From the NCBI GenBank assembly GCA_964575025.1, contig CAZNPV010000015.1, positions 9,481 through 73,480 on the forward strand: a stretch of DNA of 64,000 nt, read 5' to 3'. The DNA comes from JABMQB01 sp964575025 (GTDB lineage: Bacteria > Bacteroidota > Bacteroidia > Bacteroidales > Prolixibacteraceae). Shown one piece after another: positions 25,401 through 33,760 of the stretch. The notes below the pieces were generated by a model, which saw only the letters and a list, made by a program, of their open reading frames with translations, was not told the DNA's origin and made no database searches. Positions within the stretch are counted from its first letter, which is position 1, and each line of letters starts with the position of its first letter. The translations under genes and the position numbers were made by a program.

Positions 25401-26269
25401 AGGCATTAGGGAATATCCTGATTCCAACACCCATGGGATCTCAAATTCCGATGAATCAGGTGGTAGATATTGAATATGTGCGCGGACCGCAGGCTATTAA
25501 AAGTGAAAACACGTTTTTGGTTGGCTATGTGCTTTTTGACAAACGGGAAGGCTTTGCCGAGGTAGAGGTAGTAAACAATGCACAGGAAATGATTCAACAA
25601 AAAATTGATGCCGGGGAATTAGTTGTGCCGGCTGGGGTGAATTATAAATTTTCAGGCAGTTACGAAAACCAGGTGCGTGCCGAAAAACGGCTACGCATTA
25701 TTGTGCCGATTGTATTGTTAATCATCTTCCTCATTCTGTACTTCCAGTTTAAATCGGTAACTACTTCACTCATGATCTTCACGGGCGTAGCCATGGCTTT
25801 TAGTGGTGGTTTTATTATGCTTTGGCTATACGGGCAGGGTTGGTTTGCCGATTTTTCTGTTTTTGGTATGAATATGCGTGACCTTTTCCAAATGCATCCC
25901 GTTAACCTGAGTGTGGCTGTATGGGTCGGCTTTATTGCCCTCTTTGGACTTGCCACCGATGATGGTGTGTTGATGGGCACCTATCTTGACCAGAGTTTTA
26001 ATCGAAACCTGACAAAAACGAAAAAGGAAATCAGGGTTGCTGTTGTGGAAGCCGGAGAACGAAGAATCAGGCCTGCCGTTATGACAACCACAACCACCAT
26101 AATTGCCTTGCTGCCGGTACTCACTTCAACCGGACGTGGTGCTGACATTATGGTGCCTATGGCCATTCCGGCTTTTGGAGGAATGATAATAGCTGCAGTT
26201 ACCTATTATATTGTTCCCACGCTCTATTGCATGCGTGAAGAGTACAAACTTGAAAAACAAAAATCATGA
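22445..26269 (+). CDS. CusA/CzcA-type heavy-metal RND efflux pump
   Basis: A 1274-residue inner-membrane proton-driven pump of the HME-RND family. Diagnostic blocks are VDAIPDIGENQQIVFTPWDG near the N-terminus, GIAIAIGTMVDLGIILSENI in TM4 (the charged Asp/Glu proton relay), and GLATDDGVLMGTYLDQ in the second half. E. coli CusA has about 1050 residues; the extra ~200 include added hydrophobic segments between the halves (about residues 530-680: VNILLIVAGIIGFFVGVAWA, LIIVVTGVIWVLAKYW, LLNFIFVALLVGFILG), as in many Bacteroidota homologues. It overlaps the TolC-like gene by 4 bases. Cu+/Ag+ or Zn2+/Co2+ specificity is not settled by sequence; the CopA-type neighbour favours copper. Confidence 0.93.
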   Translation: MLNKIIQYFLENKLVTLLILVVLITWGIVTAPFGWQIGGLPSDPVPVDAIPDIGENQQIVFTPWDGRSPQDIEDQISYPLTTYLLGIPGVKTIRSSSIFGFSSIYIIFNEEIEFYWSRSRILEKLSSLPSGLLPDGVQPTLGPDATALGQVYWYTLEGRDKDGNPTGGWDLHEIRTVQDFYVKYGLNATEGVSEVASVGGYVQEYQIDVNPDALKAYHIPLHKVMQAVRESNRDAGAKTIEINQAEYLVRGLGYVKKTEDIGKAVVSVQNNVPVRIKDIAVVTLGPASRRGILDKEGAEVVGGVVVARYGANPLQVINNVKEKIKEISPGLPKKIVANGVESQLTIVPFYDRSELIYETLGTLEEALSLQILITILVIIVMIYNLRASVLISSLLPIAVLMVFIAMRYFGVDANIVALSGIAIAIGTMVDLGIILSENIIKHLDEASPGQKLITIIYNGSAEVSSAILTAVSTTIVSFIPVFTMQAAEGKLFGPLAFTKTFALVAALLVSLFILPTLAYWFLGFKIKNPRHNTWVNILLIVAGIIGFFVGVAWAGVLLMLFGSIPFIKPLIRDKKLFERPFFSKALENIELIIVVTGVIWVLAKYWLPLGAGKSVLLNFIFVALLVGFILGAFSLLKYSYKKILRWCLNHKVTFLLIPALLMLLAVNIWLGFTSVFGFLANGADKTGWNIRTTSVWSGLAHTFPGIGKEFMPSLDEGSFLLMPTSMPHSGVEYNRKVVGQLDMLLTNIPEVELAVGKSGRVESALDPAPVSMYENVINYKPEYALDEKGHRKRFKTDKKDRFILKNGDTLANREMLSRGISSTELIADKDGSYFRNWREHIKSSDDIWKEIVAVTRIPGVTSAPKLQPIETRLVMLQTGMRAPMGIKVFGPDLKTIEEFGLRLESILKEVPSVKAEAAFADRIVGKPYIHLNINRDEISRYGLNIEDVQQTIETAVGGIQLSSTVEGRERFPIRVRYPRELRDDPQALGNILIPTPMGSQIPMNQVVDIEYVRGPQAIKSENTFLVGYVLFDKREGFAEVEVVNNAQEMIQQKIDAGELVVPAGVNYKFSGSYENQVRAEKRLRIIVPIVLLIIFLILYFQFKSVTTSLMIFTGVAMAFSGGFIMLWLYGQGWFADFSVFGMNMRDLFQMHPVNLSVAVWVGFIALFGLATDDGVLMGTYLDQSFNRNLTKTKKEIRVAVVEAGERRIRPAVMTTTTTIIALLPVLTSTGRGADIMVPMAIPAFGGMIIAAVTYYIVPTLYCMREEYKLEKQKS

Positions 26270-27498
26270 ACAGATATATAACAACAATGATAATCGTACT
26301 AATGTGTAGTCCGTCGGGCTTTGCTCAATCACTGGACGACTATTTTAAAATTGCTGCTGAAAACAACCCGGGTTTGCAGGCAATCTATAAAGAATACGAG
26401 GCAGCCCTGCAAGAAGTGCCACAGGTGAATGCTCTACCCGACCCTCTGTTTTCGTTCGGATATTTTATTTCACCTGTGGAAACAAGGGTAGGCCCGCAAC
26501 AGGCAAAGTTCTCGCTTACTCAAATGTTCCCCTGGTTTGGTACCTTAAAAACACAGGGAGATGCTGCGGCCTTAATGGCAGAAGCAAATTTTCAAAGTTT
26601 TATTGATGCACGGAACAAACTATATTTCCGGGTGGCTGCTGCCTATTATCCATTCTATGAATTGAAGGAGTGGATTCACATTGAACAGAAAAATATCACC
26701 ATTCTTGAATCATACAAAACCATTGCAACCCAAAAATTTAAAAACGGAACCGGAACCATGATTGATGTATTGCGTGTGGACATGATGCTTAAAGATGCAC
26801 AAACCAATCTGAGCATTCTCATGGATAAAGAAAAACCATGGGTAATCGCTTTCAACAAGCTGCTAAACAGGTCCGAAAACGAAATGGTTGCAATCGGCGA
26901 CTCGTTGAAACCGGAAATCCTGTTGGAAAATTTCAGGAAAGATTCATTGATTGCTGCAAATCCAAAATTAAAAGCATTGGATTTAAAATTTCAGGCAAAT
27001 AAAACCACAGAAGTTGTTGCCCGAAAGCAAGGCTTGCCTAAGTTGGGTGTAGGGTTAGATTATGTTATGGTTGGTGAGCGTAGTGATTTATCATTACCAG
27101 ATAATGGGAAAGATGTACTCATGCCCATGGTAAGCGTTAGCATCCCTATTTTCAGGAGCAAATACAAAGCTTCGGTTAAAGAAGCTCAACTCATGCAGGA
27201 GAGTTATACGTATCGGAAGGAAGAAGTAGCCAACACGCTCATTTCAGATTATGAGACAGCCTGGTATGAAATTCAACAGCAGGAGCAACTAATTAAGCTC
27301 TACGAACAACAAATACAAACATCGCAACAATCGCTGAACTTGCTTTTCACTTCCTATGGAAATTCGGGCAGGGAATTCGAAGAGGTATTGAGAATGCAAC
27401 AACAATTGTTGAAATACAGGAAATTGAAGGCTACGGCTTTAACTCAATACCAGGTTGCCGTAGCAAAAATCAATTATATAACCTCAAAAACGTATTAA
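26266..27498 (+). CDS. TolC-family outer-membrane channel (CusC-like)
   Basis: A 410-residue outer membrane efflux protein with a signal peptide (TMIIVLMCSPSGFAQS) and two long coiled-coil repeats of the TolC fold. Conserved pieces include NNPGLQAIYKEYEAALQEVP, MVSVSIPIFRSKYKASVKEA and SDYETAWYEIQQQEQLIKLY. It forms the exit duct for the RND pump. Overlap by ATGA with the pump upstream and a 1-base gap to the adaptor downstream make one operon. Confidence 0.92.
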   Translation: MNRYITTMIIVLMCSPSGFAQSLDDYFKIAAENNPGLQAIYKEYEAALQEVPQVNALPDPLFSFGYFISPVETRVGPQQAKFSLTQMFPWFGTLKTQGDAAALMAEANFQSFIDARNKLYFRVAAAYYPFYELKEWIHIEQKNITILESYKTIATQKFKNGTGTMIDVLRVDMMLKDAQTNLSILMDKEKPWVIAFNKLLNRSENEMVAIGDSLKPEILLENFRKDSLIAANPKLKALDLKFQANKTTEVVARKQGLPKLGVGLDYVMVGERSDLSLPDNGKDVLMPMVSVSIPIFRSKYKASVKEAQLMQESYTYRKEEVANTLISDYETAWYEIQQQEQLIKLYEQQIQTSQQSLNLLFTSYGNSGREFEEVLRMQQQLLKYRKLKATALTQYQVAVAKINYITSKTY

Positions 27499-27499
27499 A

Positions 27500-29568
27500 A
27501 TGAAAAAGATAGATAAAAAAACAATAATAATAGCCGCAGCAACTCTTGTTGTTGGTTTGCTGGCAGGATGGTTAATTTTTGGAGGATCCGGTTCCGTAGA
27601 GACGCACGGCCGTGCGTCTCTACGAGAACCGGGCCGTGCGTCTCAACGAGAACCGGGCCGTGNNNNNNNNNNNNNNNNNNNNNNNNNNNNNNNNNNNNNN
27701 NNNNNNNNNNNNNNNNNNNNNNNNNNNNNNNNNNNNNNNNNNNNNNNNNNNNNNNNNNNNNNGGCCGTGCGTCTCTACGAGAACCGGGCCGTGCGTCTCA
27801 ACGAGAACCGGGCCGTGCGTCTCAACGAGATCAAACTGAAATAAACGGTGAAACTGTCTGGACTTGCTCCATGCACCCGCAAATTCGTCAAAACAAGCCG
27901 GGCAACTGCCCCATTTGCGGAATGGACTTAATCCCCCTGGAAGATGAGCCAAATAGTGAAGTGGACCCGATGGCCGTTTCAATGTCCCCAACTGCCATGC
28001 AATTAGCCAGTGTAAGCACTGCCTTTGTTGGGAAAATGAATCCCGTAAAACAAGTACGGCTGAATGGAAAAATACAAACCGATGAACGTTTGGTTTATTC
28101 GCAATCGTCGCATATTCCCGGAAGGATAGAAAAATTATTGGTGAATTTTACAGGTGAATTTGTAAACAGGGGACAAACCATTGCCTATGTATATTCCCCC
28201 GATTTGGTGACGGCCCAGGAAGAGTTATTGGAGGCACAAAAAATCTCAGAAACACAGCCACAATTATTTGCTGCTGCCAGAGAAAAATTGAAAAACTGGA
28301 AACTTTCCGATGATCAGGTTGAAGGAATACTGAATTCAGGAAAAATACAGGAAGAATTTCCCGTACATGCTGATGTTTCAGGTTATGTGACAATAAAAAT
28401 GATAAACCTGGGCGATTATATTCGAGGAGGAGAAACTATTTATGAAATAGCCGACCTTTCTAAAGTCTGGGTTTTGTTTGATGTGTACGAATCGGATATG
28501 GCATGGGTAAAAAAAGGCGATAAAGTTGAATTTTCAATTTCTTCCCTGCCGGGAGAAAAATTTGAGGGTATAATTTCCTACCTCGATCCGGTGATCGACC
28601 CAAAAACAAGAGTGGCAAAAGCAAGGGTTGAATACAGCAATGCCAACGGGAAACTAAAGCCTGAAATGTTTGCTTCAGGCGTGGTTGAAGCCGGATTGAC
28701 CGGGAAGTCAAATTCATTTGTGGTGCCAAAAACAGCCGTTATGTGGACCGGAAAACGCTCGGTTGTTTACGTTAAAATAAATTCAGACCAAGGAGTGAAT
28801 TTTATCATGCGTGAAGTGACTTTGGGACCTGCTTTAGGAGATAGTTATATAATTGAAGATGGTTTAACGGAAGGTGAAGAAATTGCTGTAAACGGCACAT
28901 TCAGTATAGATGCTGCGGCACAATTAGCAGGAAAACCCAGTATGATGAGTCCCTCCTCCGCTAAAACTTCGGAGGGTAAACCCGAGGGAGGACAGGTTAT
29001 GACCGGCCACAATCATGCCAGCCTGCCGGACGGGCAGGGTGACATGGATAGGGGGGAAAGTGCATTACGCAAAGAGCCTGGGGAAAAACCAAAAACAGAA
29101 GTGTCAAAATCCTTATCTGTTGACAAACAGGCTAAAGAGGCTTTACAACCTTTATATGCAGCATACCTGCAATGGAAAGATGCTTTGACCAACGATCATT
29201 TTAAAGAAGCTCAGAAAATGGCTGCCAGCATGAAGTCTGCATTGGATAAAATCGACATGGGCCTGTTTAAAGGCGATGCCCATAATGCCTGGATGGATTA
29301 TCAGGGTAAGCTAAACAACAGTTTAGAACACGTTCAACATTTTTCCGATATTGAGCAACTGCGAAAGGCCTTTCAAACTGTTTCTGCTCATATGATCGAA
29401 ATGACAAACACATTCAATCCGCTTGACGAAACCATTTACGTGCAGCACTGCCCCATGGCAGATAACAACAAAGGGGCTGACTGGTTAAGCACGGAAAAGG
29501 AAATTAAAAACCCATACTTCGGAAGCTCGATGCTGACTTGTGGAGAGGTAACCAAAGAAATCAAATAA
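27500..29568 (+). CDS. CusB-type periplasmic adaptor with HMBD, in-frame repeat expansion, assembly gap and DUF3347 tail
   Basis: Membrane-fusion subunit of the metal pump. It starts MKKIDKKTIIIAAATLVVGL (anchor) and runs into tandem 8-residue repeats GRASQREP/GRASLREP, broken by 100 N at 27663-27762. After the gap come more repeats, then a heavy-metal binding domain (WTCSMHPQIRQ, GNCPICGMDLIP), the lipoyl/hairpin core (GRIEKLLVNFTGEFVNRGQT) and beta-barrel (KVWVLFDVYESDM). The C-terminal ~150 residues, with LEHVQHFSDIEQLRKAF, form a DUF3347 domain. The frames before and after the N run differ, as expected if the gap length is arbitrary; one continuous gene is the likely reading. Total true length is unknown. 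Confidence 0.85.
27595..27837 (+). repeat. 24-bp in-frame tandem repeat seeded by a perfect 30-bp palindrome
   Basis: Bases 27595-27624 are a perfect palindrome (half: CGTAGAGACGCACGG). Its right half continues as repeats of GGCCGTGCGTCTCAACGAGA+ACCG, 24 bases encoding GRASQREP (or GRASLREP where CTC TAC replaces CTC AAC). About two and a half units are visible on each side of the N run. The palindrome belongs to a style of dispersed REP-like repeats; here it has expanded inside a coding sequence without breaking the frame. Confidence 0.88.
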
Positions 29569-29569
29569 A

Positions 29570-29713
29570 ATGAAGGACATGGAAATAGCAGCCGTTGACC
29601 CGGCAGCCTCGCTGATGGCCGTTAACAATAAAGAACTTACAGGTATTGCCGGTGTGACCTTAAGGCAAACCTTGAACGTTTTGTTTCATCGTTATAAAAA
29701 AGAAAGGAGTTAA
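29570..29713 (+). CDS. Small protein of unknown function in the metal operon
   Basis: A 47-codon frame (MKDMEIAAVDPAASLMAVNN..., ending FHRYKKERS) begins two bases after the adaptor stop codon and ends two bases before the SHOCT gene. GGAGT near its end would serve as a ribosome-binding site for the next gene. I do not recognise a family. The tight spacing supports translation; it could equally be a relic of a larger gene. Confidence 0.4.
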   Translation: MKDMEIAAVDPAASLMAVNNKELTGIAGVTLRQTLNVLFHRYKKERS

Positions 29714-29715
29714 AA

Positions 29716-29943
29716 ATGCATGGATTTGGAGGAATGGATTTTGGTATGGGATGGTGGTGGATAATAGGTTTTATTTTTGTCGCCGCTATAATTTGGGCAA
29801 TTGTCCGCTCACCCGGCCAAAGCAATAATTTGAATAACACAGCCAATCAAAAATCGGCACAGGATATCCTCAATGAACGATACGCCCGGGGCGAAATTGA
29901 CAAAGAGGAATACGAAATAAAAAAAAGGGATCTCGGGGTTTAA
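29716..29943 (+). CDS. SHOCT-domain small membrane protein
   Basis: A 75-residue protein with a Gly/Met/Trp-rich N-terminus (GFGGMDFGMGWWW), one membrane helix (IIGFIFVAAIIWAIV) and a C-terminal SHOCT motif (AQDILNERYARGEIDKEEYE). SHOCT proteins often accompany metal-efflux and envelope-stress operons; the Met/His-containing start may touch Cu+. It lies between the adaptor and the P-type ATPase. Confidence 0.85.
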   Translation: MHGFGGMDFGMGWWWIIGFIFVAAIIWAIVRSPGQSNNLNNTANQKSAQDILNERYARGEIDKEEYEIKKRDLGV

Positions 29944-29958
29944 AATAAATTTGGCAAA

Positions 29959-32412
29959 ATGGAAAACCAAGAGCATAACAAATTTTATTGCCCCATGAAA
30001 TGTGAGGGTAATAAAGTATATGACCAGCCGGGCAACTGCCCGGTCTGCAATATGCACCTCGTTCCGGTGGGTAGTGATGGCCATACCCATGAACCAGACC
30101 ATCATGGGGAACCTGAACAGGAGCACAGCCATGAACAACACCAAAATGACCCTGGCCATAAAACCCATGTGGAAAGTAGCGGAAAGTATTACTGCCCCAT
30201 GCGGTGTGAAGGGGATAAAACATACCATGAACCCGGCGATTGTCCGGTTTGTGGTATGCATTTGAAAAAAGAAGAGGCTAAACCGGTGCCGGGTAGCAAA
30301 AGTACTATCTACACCTGCCCCATGCACCCGGAAGTAAAGCAGGATCACCCGGGTAGTTGTCCGAAATGCGGAATGGATTTGGTGCCTGAAAAAGCAGAAG
30401 AAACCAGCGAGGAAGAAAAAGCCTACAAGAAAATGGCCAGGAAATTCTGGTTGGCGCTTGGGCTCAGTATTCCGGTTTTCTTTATTGCCATGTCAGATTT
30501 TTTTCCTTTTCTTAAGTTAGACGAAATAGCTTCCCGAAAAGTATGGGGATGGATTGAATTTGCCTTGGCTACGCCGGTAGTTTTCTATTCCAGCAGGGAC
30601 TTTTTTAAGCGTGGATGGAGTTCCATTCGGCGCTGGTCCCCCAACATGTGGACATTAATATCCATTGGTGTTGGGGCTTCCTATCTTTTCAGTGTGTTTG
30701 CCTTAATCATTCCCGGAGCTTTTCCTGAGCAGTTTAAGGATGCATCAGGAAACGTCCACCTTTATTTTGAAGCAGCTGCAGTCATTCTAACGCTGGTATT
30801 GTTGGGCCAGGTACTCGAACTCAGGGCACACAGCAAAACGAATTCTTCCATAAAAGCCCTCCTGAATTTGGTGCCGCCGGTGGCAAGGGTTATCCGCAAC
30901 GGGGAAGAAACAGAAATACCTCTTGAAGAAGTACAGGAAGGCAATATATTAAGGGTACGCCCCGGAGAAAAAATAGCGGTAGATGGTATGGTCACAAGCG
31001 GAAATGCTGTCGTTGACGAGAGCATGATTACCGGGGAACCCATACCAGTGGATAAATCCAAAAATGATAAGGTTACCGGAGGAACCATAAACGGAACCAC
31101 CTCCTTTGAAATGAAGGCTGAAAAAGTGGGTGCCGACACGCTGTTGGCACAAATTATTGAAATGGTCAACCAGGCCAGCCGGTCGCGTGCGCCCATTCAA
31201 AAACTGGCCGATGTGGTAGCCAAATATTTTGTACAAATTGTGGTAAGCGTTGCCATCATCACTTTTGCCGTTTGGGCTGTTTTGGGGCCTGAGCCTGCTT
31301 ACGTGTATGCATTTGTCAATGCAATCGCTGTACTTATCATAGCATGCCCCTGTGCATTGGGGTTGGCAACACCTATGTCCATTATGGTTGGCTCGGGAAG
31401 GATGGCACAGGCCGGAGTGCTGGTAAAAGATGCCCGTGCCATCGAAGAAATGAACAAAATAGATACACTAATTATCGACAAAACCGGAACCATTACCGAA
31501 GGAAAACCTGCGTTGAAATCGCACAAATCATTTGGAAAGTTGACTGATGACGAAATACTCCACCTTGCTGCGTCGGTTGACGCACACAGCGAACACCCGG
31601 TGGCTGAAGCCATTGTAGCCGGCGCAAAAGAAAAGGGAATTGAAATTTCCAACGTTGAAAATTTTGAGTCGGTGACAGGAAAAGGGGTAAAAAGTATTTA
31701 CGGGGGAAAACAAATTGGACTGGGAAACAGCCGGTTGGTTGATGATTTTGGAGCAAGCCTTTCAAATGAACATCAGGAAATGGTGAAAGAATGGCAATTG
31801 ACCGGTCAAACGGTGATGTATCTTTTAATTGATAACAAGGCAGAGGGAATCGTAAGCGTGGCTGATACCATTAAAGCATCTTCTGCCAAAGCAATCCGGG
31901 AATTACAAAGCATGGGTGTAAAAGTACACATGCTTACCGGCGATAATAAATATACAGCCAAATCAGTAGCCGAAGAATTAAAATTAGATGGCTATCAGGC
32001 AGACTGCCTTCCCGATGCTAAGTTTAAGAAAGTGAAAGAATTGCAGGCAAAAGGGCAAAAAGTTGCCATGGCGGGCGATGGGATCAATGATGCCCCGGCA
32101 CTGGAACAAGCTGATGTGGGCATTGCCATAGGAACCGGTACCGATATAGCCATGCAAAGTGCTGAAGTTACCCTTGTGAAAGGAGACCTGGACGGTATTG
32201 TCCGGGCCCGGGAACTGAGCCATAAGGTCATGCGCAATATTAAGCAAAATCTGTTCTTTGCTTTTGGTTACAATGCGCTGGGCGTTCCGGTTGCTGCCGG
32301 AATCCTTTTTCCGTTCTTCGGAATTTTACTCAGCCCGATTATCGCTGCCGCCGCTATGAGCTTTAGCTCGGTTTCGGTTATTTCAAATGCATTACGATTA
32401 AGAAAAGCTTAG
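29959..32412 (+). CDS. copA: Copper-translocating P1B-type ATPase with three N-terminal metal-binding domains
   Basis: An 817-residue ATP-driven exporter of Cu+ (or Ag+). Instead of CxxC HMA domains it has three short heavy-metal-binding domains at residues about 10-36, 78-103 and 118-143. The third is canonical (CPMHPEV...CPKCGMDLV); the first two read CPMKCEG and CPMRCEG. A His/Glu-rich linker fills residues 42-70. The ATPase core shows the CPC membrane motif (IIACPCALGLATP), the phosphorylation site DKTGT, the TGE loop (MITGEP) and the hinge GDGINDAPAL. It pumps metal from cytoplasm to periplasm, where the RND complex can remove it. A CopB-like specificity cannot be excluded. Confidence 0.93.
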   Translation: MENQEHNKFYCPMKCEGNKVYDQPGNCPVCNMHLVPVGSDGHTHEPDHHGEPEQEHSHEQHQNDPGHKTHVESSGKYYCPMRCEGDKTYHEPGDCPVCGMHLKKEEAKPVPGSKSTIYTCPMHPEVKQDHPGSCPKCGMDLVPEKAEETSEEEKAYKKMARKFWLALGLSIPVFFIAMSDFFPFLKLDEIASRKVWGWIEFALATPVVFYSSRDFFKRGWSSIRRWSPNMWTLISIGVGASYLFSVFALIIPGAFPEQFKDASGNVHLYFEAAAVILTLVLLGQVLELRAHSKTNSSIKALLNLVPPVARVIRNGEETEIPLEEVQEGNILRVRPGEKIAVDGMVTSGNAVVDESMITGEPIPVDKSKNDKVTGGTINGTTSFEMKAEKVGADTLLAQIIEMVNQASRSRAPIQKLADVVAKYFVQIVVSVAIITFAVWAVLGPEPAYVYAFVNAIAVLIIACPCALGLATPMSIMVGSGRMAQAGVLVKDARAIEEMNKIDTLIIDKTGTITEGKPALKSHKSFGKLTDDEILHLAASVDAHSEHPVAEAIVAGAKEKGIEISNVENFESVTGKGVKSIYGGKQIGLGNSRLVDDFGASLSNEHQEMVKEWQLTGQTVMYLLIDNKAEGIVSVADTIKASSAKAIRELQSMGVKVHMLTGDNKYTAKSVAEELKLDGYQADCLPDAKFKKVKELQAKGQKVAMAGDGINDAPALEQADVGIAIGTGTDIAMQSAEVTLVKGDLDGIVRARELSHKVMRNIKQNLFFAFGYNALGVPVAAGILFPFFGILLSPIIAAAAMSFSSVSVISNALRLRKA

Positions 32413-32594
32413 ATAAGTATCATAATTATTGATTTTGAAAACTTTATTGAAATTCTCTGGTATTGCATACGCACAAGTTTGGTACAATCCGGAAAAGAAA
32501 ATCACCTTGATTGTCAGTTAATAGCTGGAAACATGGATTCCTTTAAATGTACTACCGTTTTAAAATCAATCGATTTAAAATTTAAACCAGGAGA

Positions 32595-32672
32595 ATGAAT
32601 GGAGTAATTGAAATGGAAAGCCAGGTTGGTGTTGGAACCAAAGTTATTGTTGAATTCCCATTTGTGGAGTAA
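32595..32672 (+). pseudogene. C-terminal tail of a sensor histidine kinase
   Basis: The 25-codon frame MNGVIEMESQVGVGTKVIVE+FPFVE matches the last part of the histidine-kinase ATPase domain (GG.I.VES..G.GT.F...LP). The rest is missing. Together with the truncated DUF6398 gene at 21.9 kb it brackets the metal cluster. The other bases of 32413-32696 show no gene. Confidence 0.6.
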
Positions 32673-32696
32673 ATTCAAGGGAAACGGTACAGAAGT

Positions 32697-33557
32697 TTAT
32701 TCATCTGATTGTTCTGCCGAATATTGAGAAAAGCGCGATAAAACTTTAGGTGCATACGTTTTAGAGACCGGAATATCGGCAACCTGTTCATGATTAAGAC
32801 TCAGGAATATGCCTGTTTGCTCCCTGCGGAGCATTTTTACCTGGTCGAAGTTGACAATGGCCGAGCGGTTGCATCGGACGAGGGAGCTTTTAGTAAAATT
32901 GGTTTCGATGTTTTTCAGTGTATTTCTGATCATGAATGATGCAATTTTACCTTTGTTCAGGTAGTGAATATTCACGTAATTGTCTGCCGCTTCAATCCAA
33001 TAAACCTGATCGCTTCTCACAGAGAACCTGAGTTCATTCTTTTCATCCCTAAAATTCAACATAGGGATTGCCTGTGACTCCGTTTTGTTGTCACTACAGG
33101 TCAGATTGGCCAGTTTGATGCTTTTGTCTCTTAATGCAAAATAAAGCCACAAAATAGAATAAGGGAGCAGCAGAACCAGGGCAGTATTGATGACAGACTG
33201 TTGAAGCATATCCCTGAACGAACGGGTGTCATCCAGCACTAAGCTTTGGAAGAGGGTATAAAACATTGCCATGGCACCAATTTCTCCGGCAATCCACAGC
33301 ACATATTGCCAGAAAAGAATTCCCTTTCGGCGGGCATAAAAGTACATCATGATCCTGCTTAAAACCACTACAAGTACCCCGATAAGGATCACCAGACTGG
33401 AAAAGAGCAGAAACATCGATTCAGATATCGGAAACCAGTTTCTGCAATCAAAAGGCTGATAAATGTTGATAAATACCAAAGCAAAAAGAGCCGTGAAAAG
33501 GATCAGCCGGGTGATGTTTCTTTTTTCATACAGATATTCCGGAATTTTTTGGTTCAT
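32697..33557 (-). CDS. Membrane-bound LytTR-family transcriptional regulator
   Basis: A 286-residue protein with four predicted membrane helices in residues 15-160 (for example LILFTALFALVFINIY and SLVILIGVLVVVLSRIMMYF) and a C-terminal LytTR DNA-binding domain (QVYWIEAADNYVNIHYLNKG, SLVRCNRSAIVNFDQV). Such one-component, membrane-anchored LytTR regulators are common in Bacteroidota; the signal is usually unknown. It is convergent with the metal cluster and has a TAnnTTTG box 47 bases upstream. Confidence 0.88.
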   Translation of the reverse strand: MNQKIPEYLYEKRNITRLILFTALFALVFINIYQPFDCRNWFPISESMFLLFSSLVILIGVLVVVLSRIMMYFYARRKGILFWQYVLWIAGEIGAMAMFYTLFQSLVLDDTRSFRDMLQQSVINTALVLLLPYSILWLYFALRDKSIKLANLTCSDNKTESQAIPMLNFRDEKNELRFSVRSDQVYWIEAADNYVNIHYLNKGKIASFMIRNTLKNIETNFTKSSLVRCNRSAIVNFDQVKMLRREQTGIFLSLNHEQVADIPVSKTYAPKVLSRFSQYSAEQSDE

Positions 33558-33603
33558 ATTTTTTCATCCATTTAGTATCTCGGAACGATGCTTTTGATTC
33601 ATA

Positions 33604-33611
33604 CAAAGGTA
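33604..33611 (-). promoter_or_regulatory. -7 box (TACCTTTG on minus strand) for the LytTR gene
   Basis: The minus strand reads TACCTTTG, matching TAnnTTTG, 47 bases before the LytTR start codon. Confidence 0.5.
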
Positions 33612-33760
33612 ACGGTTTCCTTATTTTATTTTGCAATCATTTTTTTCTTTGGGGTAATTTCATCCCAAATAAAGAATTTTCGTCCCTTGCAGAACACTTT
33701 TCTCCCCTGTAAGACGGACTAATCCCAATTATTTGCATCGCCCTGTTTCATGAATTTTCT

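Noticed and set aside
27500..27844. Separate short gene ending at 27844, or an adaptor gene starting at 27568
   Set aside because: Both are artefacts of the arbitrary 100-N gap, which shifts the frame. One adaptor gene from 27500 to 29568 explains both halves.
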